Source: Geobacteraceae bacterium (GTDB lineage: Bacteria; Desulfobacterota; Desulfuromonadia; Desulfuromonadales; Desulfuromonadaceae). From it: a stretch of DNA of 5,385 nt. Below the pieces are notes generated by a model. It did no database searches. It worked only from the letters and a program-made list of their open reading frames with translations, and was not told where the DNA came from. The stretch lies in the NCBI GenBank assembly GCA_020201305.1, contig JAIVHC010000225.1, forward strand, positions 1 to 5,385. Reading direction: 5' to 3'. The translations under genes were made by a program, and so were the position numbers. This document shows, in pieces, positions 5,212 to 5,385 of the stretch (position 1 is its first letter; every line of letters begins with the position of its first letter).

Positions 5212-5385
5212 CGGCGTTCCTCCATTTTGTCTCGCAGAATACTCGCAAAGGGCTCTACTTCGTCTACCTTGTACCCACAGGCGTGGGGTAGCTGCCCGCC
5301 GCAGAAAAAAATTGCCTTGGCGGGGAAGTTGCGGCAGATATCCAGACGCTGGGCGTGGTTGGAGCAGGTATTGTCCTCCTGCAGC
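5208..5385 (-). CDS. C-terminal part of a YkgJ-like cysteine-cluster (metal-chelating) protein (partial, 5' end missing)
   Basis: Fifty-eight residues plus a stop can be read on the minus strand; the frame is open at the window end. It begins LQEDNTCSNHAQR, continues LDICRNFPAKAIFFCGG and LPHACGYKVDEVEPF, and ends KMEERR. The pattern C-x3-H-x3-R-x3-CR-FP resembles the end of the YkgJ/UPF0153 putative zinc- or iron-chelating domain, where 'C-x-(Y/H)-x2-RP-x2-CR-x-FP' is typical. The CxxC part would be upstream, out of view. Two more cysteines (FFC and HAC) follow. The stop overlaps the nuclease start as ATGA, and the last codons carry the nuclease ribosome site. Being coding is well supported by this overlap and the sensible composition; the family call is tentative. 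Confidence 0.6.
   Translation of the reverse strand, partial: LQEDNTCSNHAQRLDICRNFPAKAIFFCGGQLPHACGYKVDEVEPFASILRDKMEERR

Overview
The window looks like ordinary chromosome from a Gram-negative bacterium. The evidence is a CpoB/YbgF-like envelope lipoprotein, an outer-membrane phospholipase A (PldA) and an exported nuclease. Coding density is high, base composition is moderate (a little above 50% GC by eye), and most starts carry good Shine-Dalgarno sites. The gene set fits Proteobacteria or a neighbouring phylum; I cannot name the genus. There is no transposase, integrase, CRISPR array, rRNA or tRNA.

Layout. (1) 1-719, minus strand: the N-terminal 239 residues of a CpoB/YbgF-type lipoprotein with a coiled coil and TPRs; its 3' end lies beyond the window. 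(2) 720-1147: a 428-base divergent intergenic region dominated by two head-to-tail copies of a 118-bp unit (852-1087, one mismatch). (3) 1148-3282, plus strand: a tight two-gene operon of a U32-family protein of the TrhP/YegQ type (tRNA wobble-uridine hydroxylation) and a NudC-type NADH pyrophosphatase, 2 bases apart, with the nudC ribosome binding site inside the end of the first gene. (4) 3313-4362, minus strand, convergent with nudC: outer-membrane phospholipase A with all three catalytic residues and an unusual acidic linker. (5) 4363-4653: a gap with a likely pldA promoter at one end and inverted repeats in the middle. (6) 4654-5385, minus strand: an exported thermonuclease-like protein whose ATG overlaps the TGA of an upstream gene that looks like a YkgJ-type cysteine-cluster protein (5' end beyond the window).

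How the genes relate. The U32/nudC pair may be linked through RNA metabolism (tRNA modification and NAD turnover or NAD-cap removal). cpoB, pldA and the nuclease all act in the envelope or outside the cell. No multi-gene novel system is evident. The least explained sequence is the 118-bp tandem duplication, whose copies each carry a strong Shine-Dalgarno followed by an 8-codon frame, a 10-bp CAAG-CA-CTTG palindrome and a minus-strand TTGACA.
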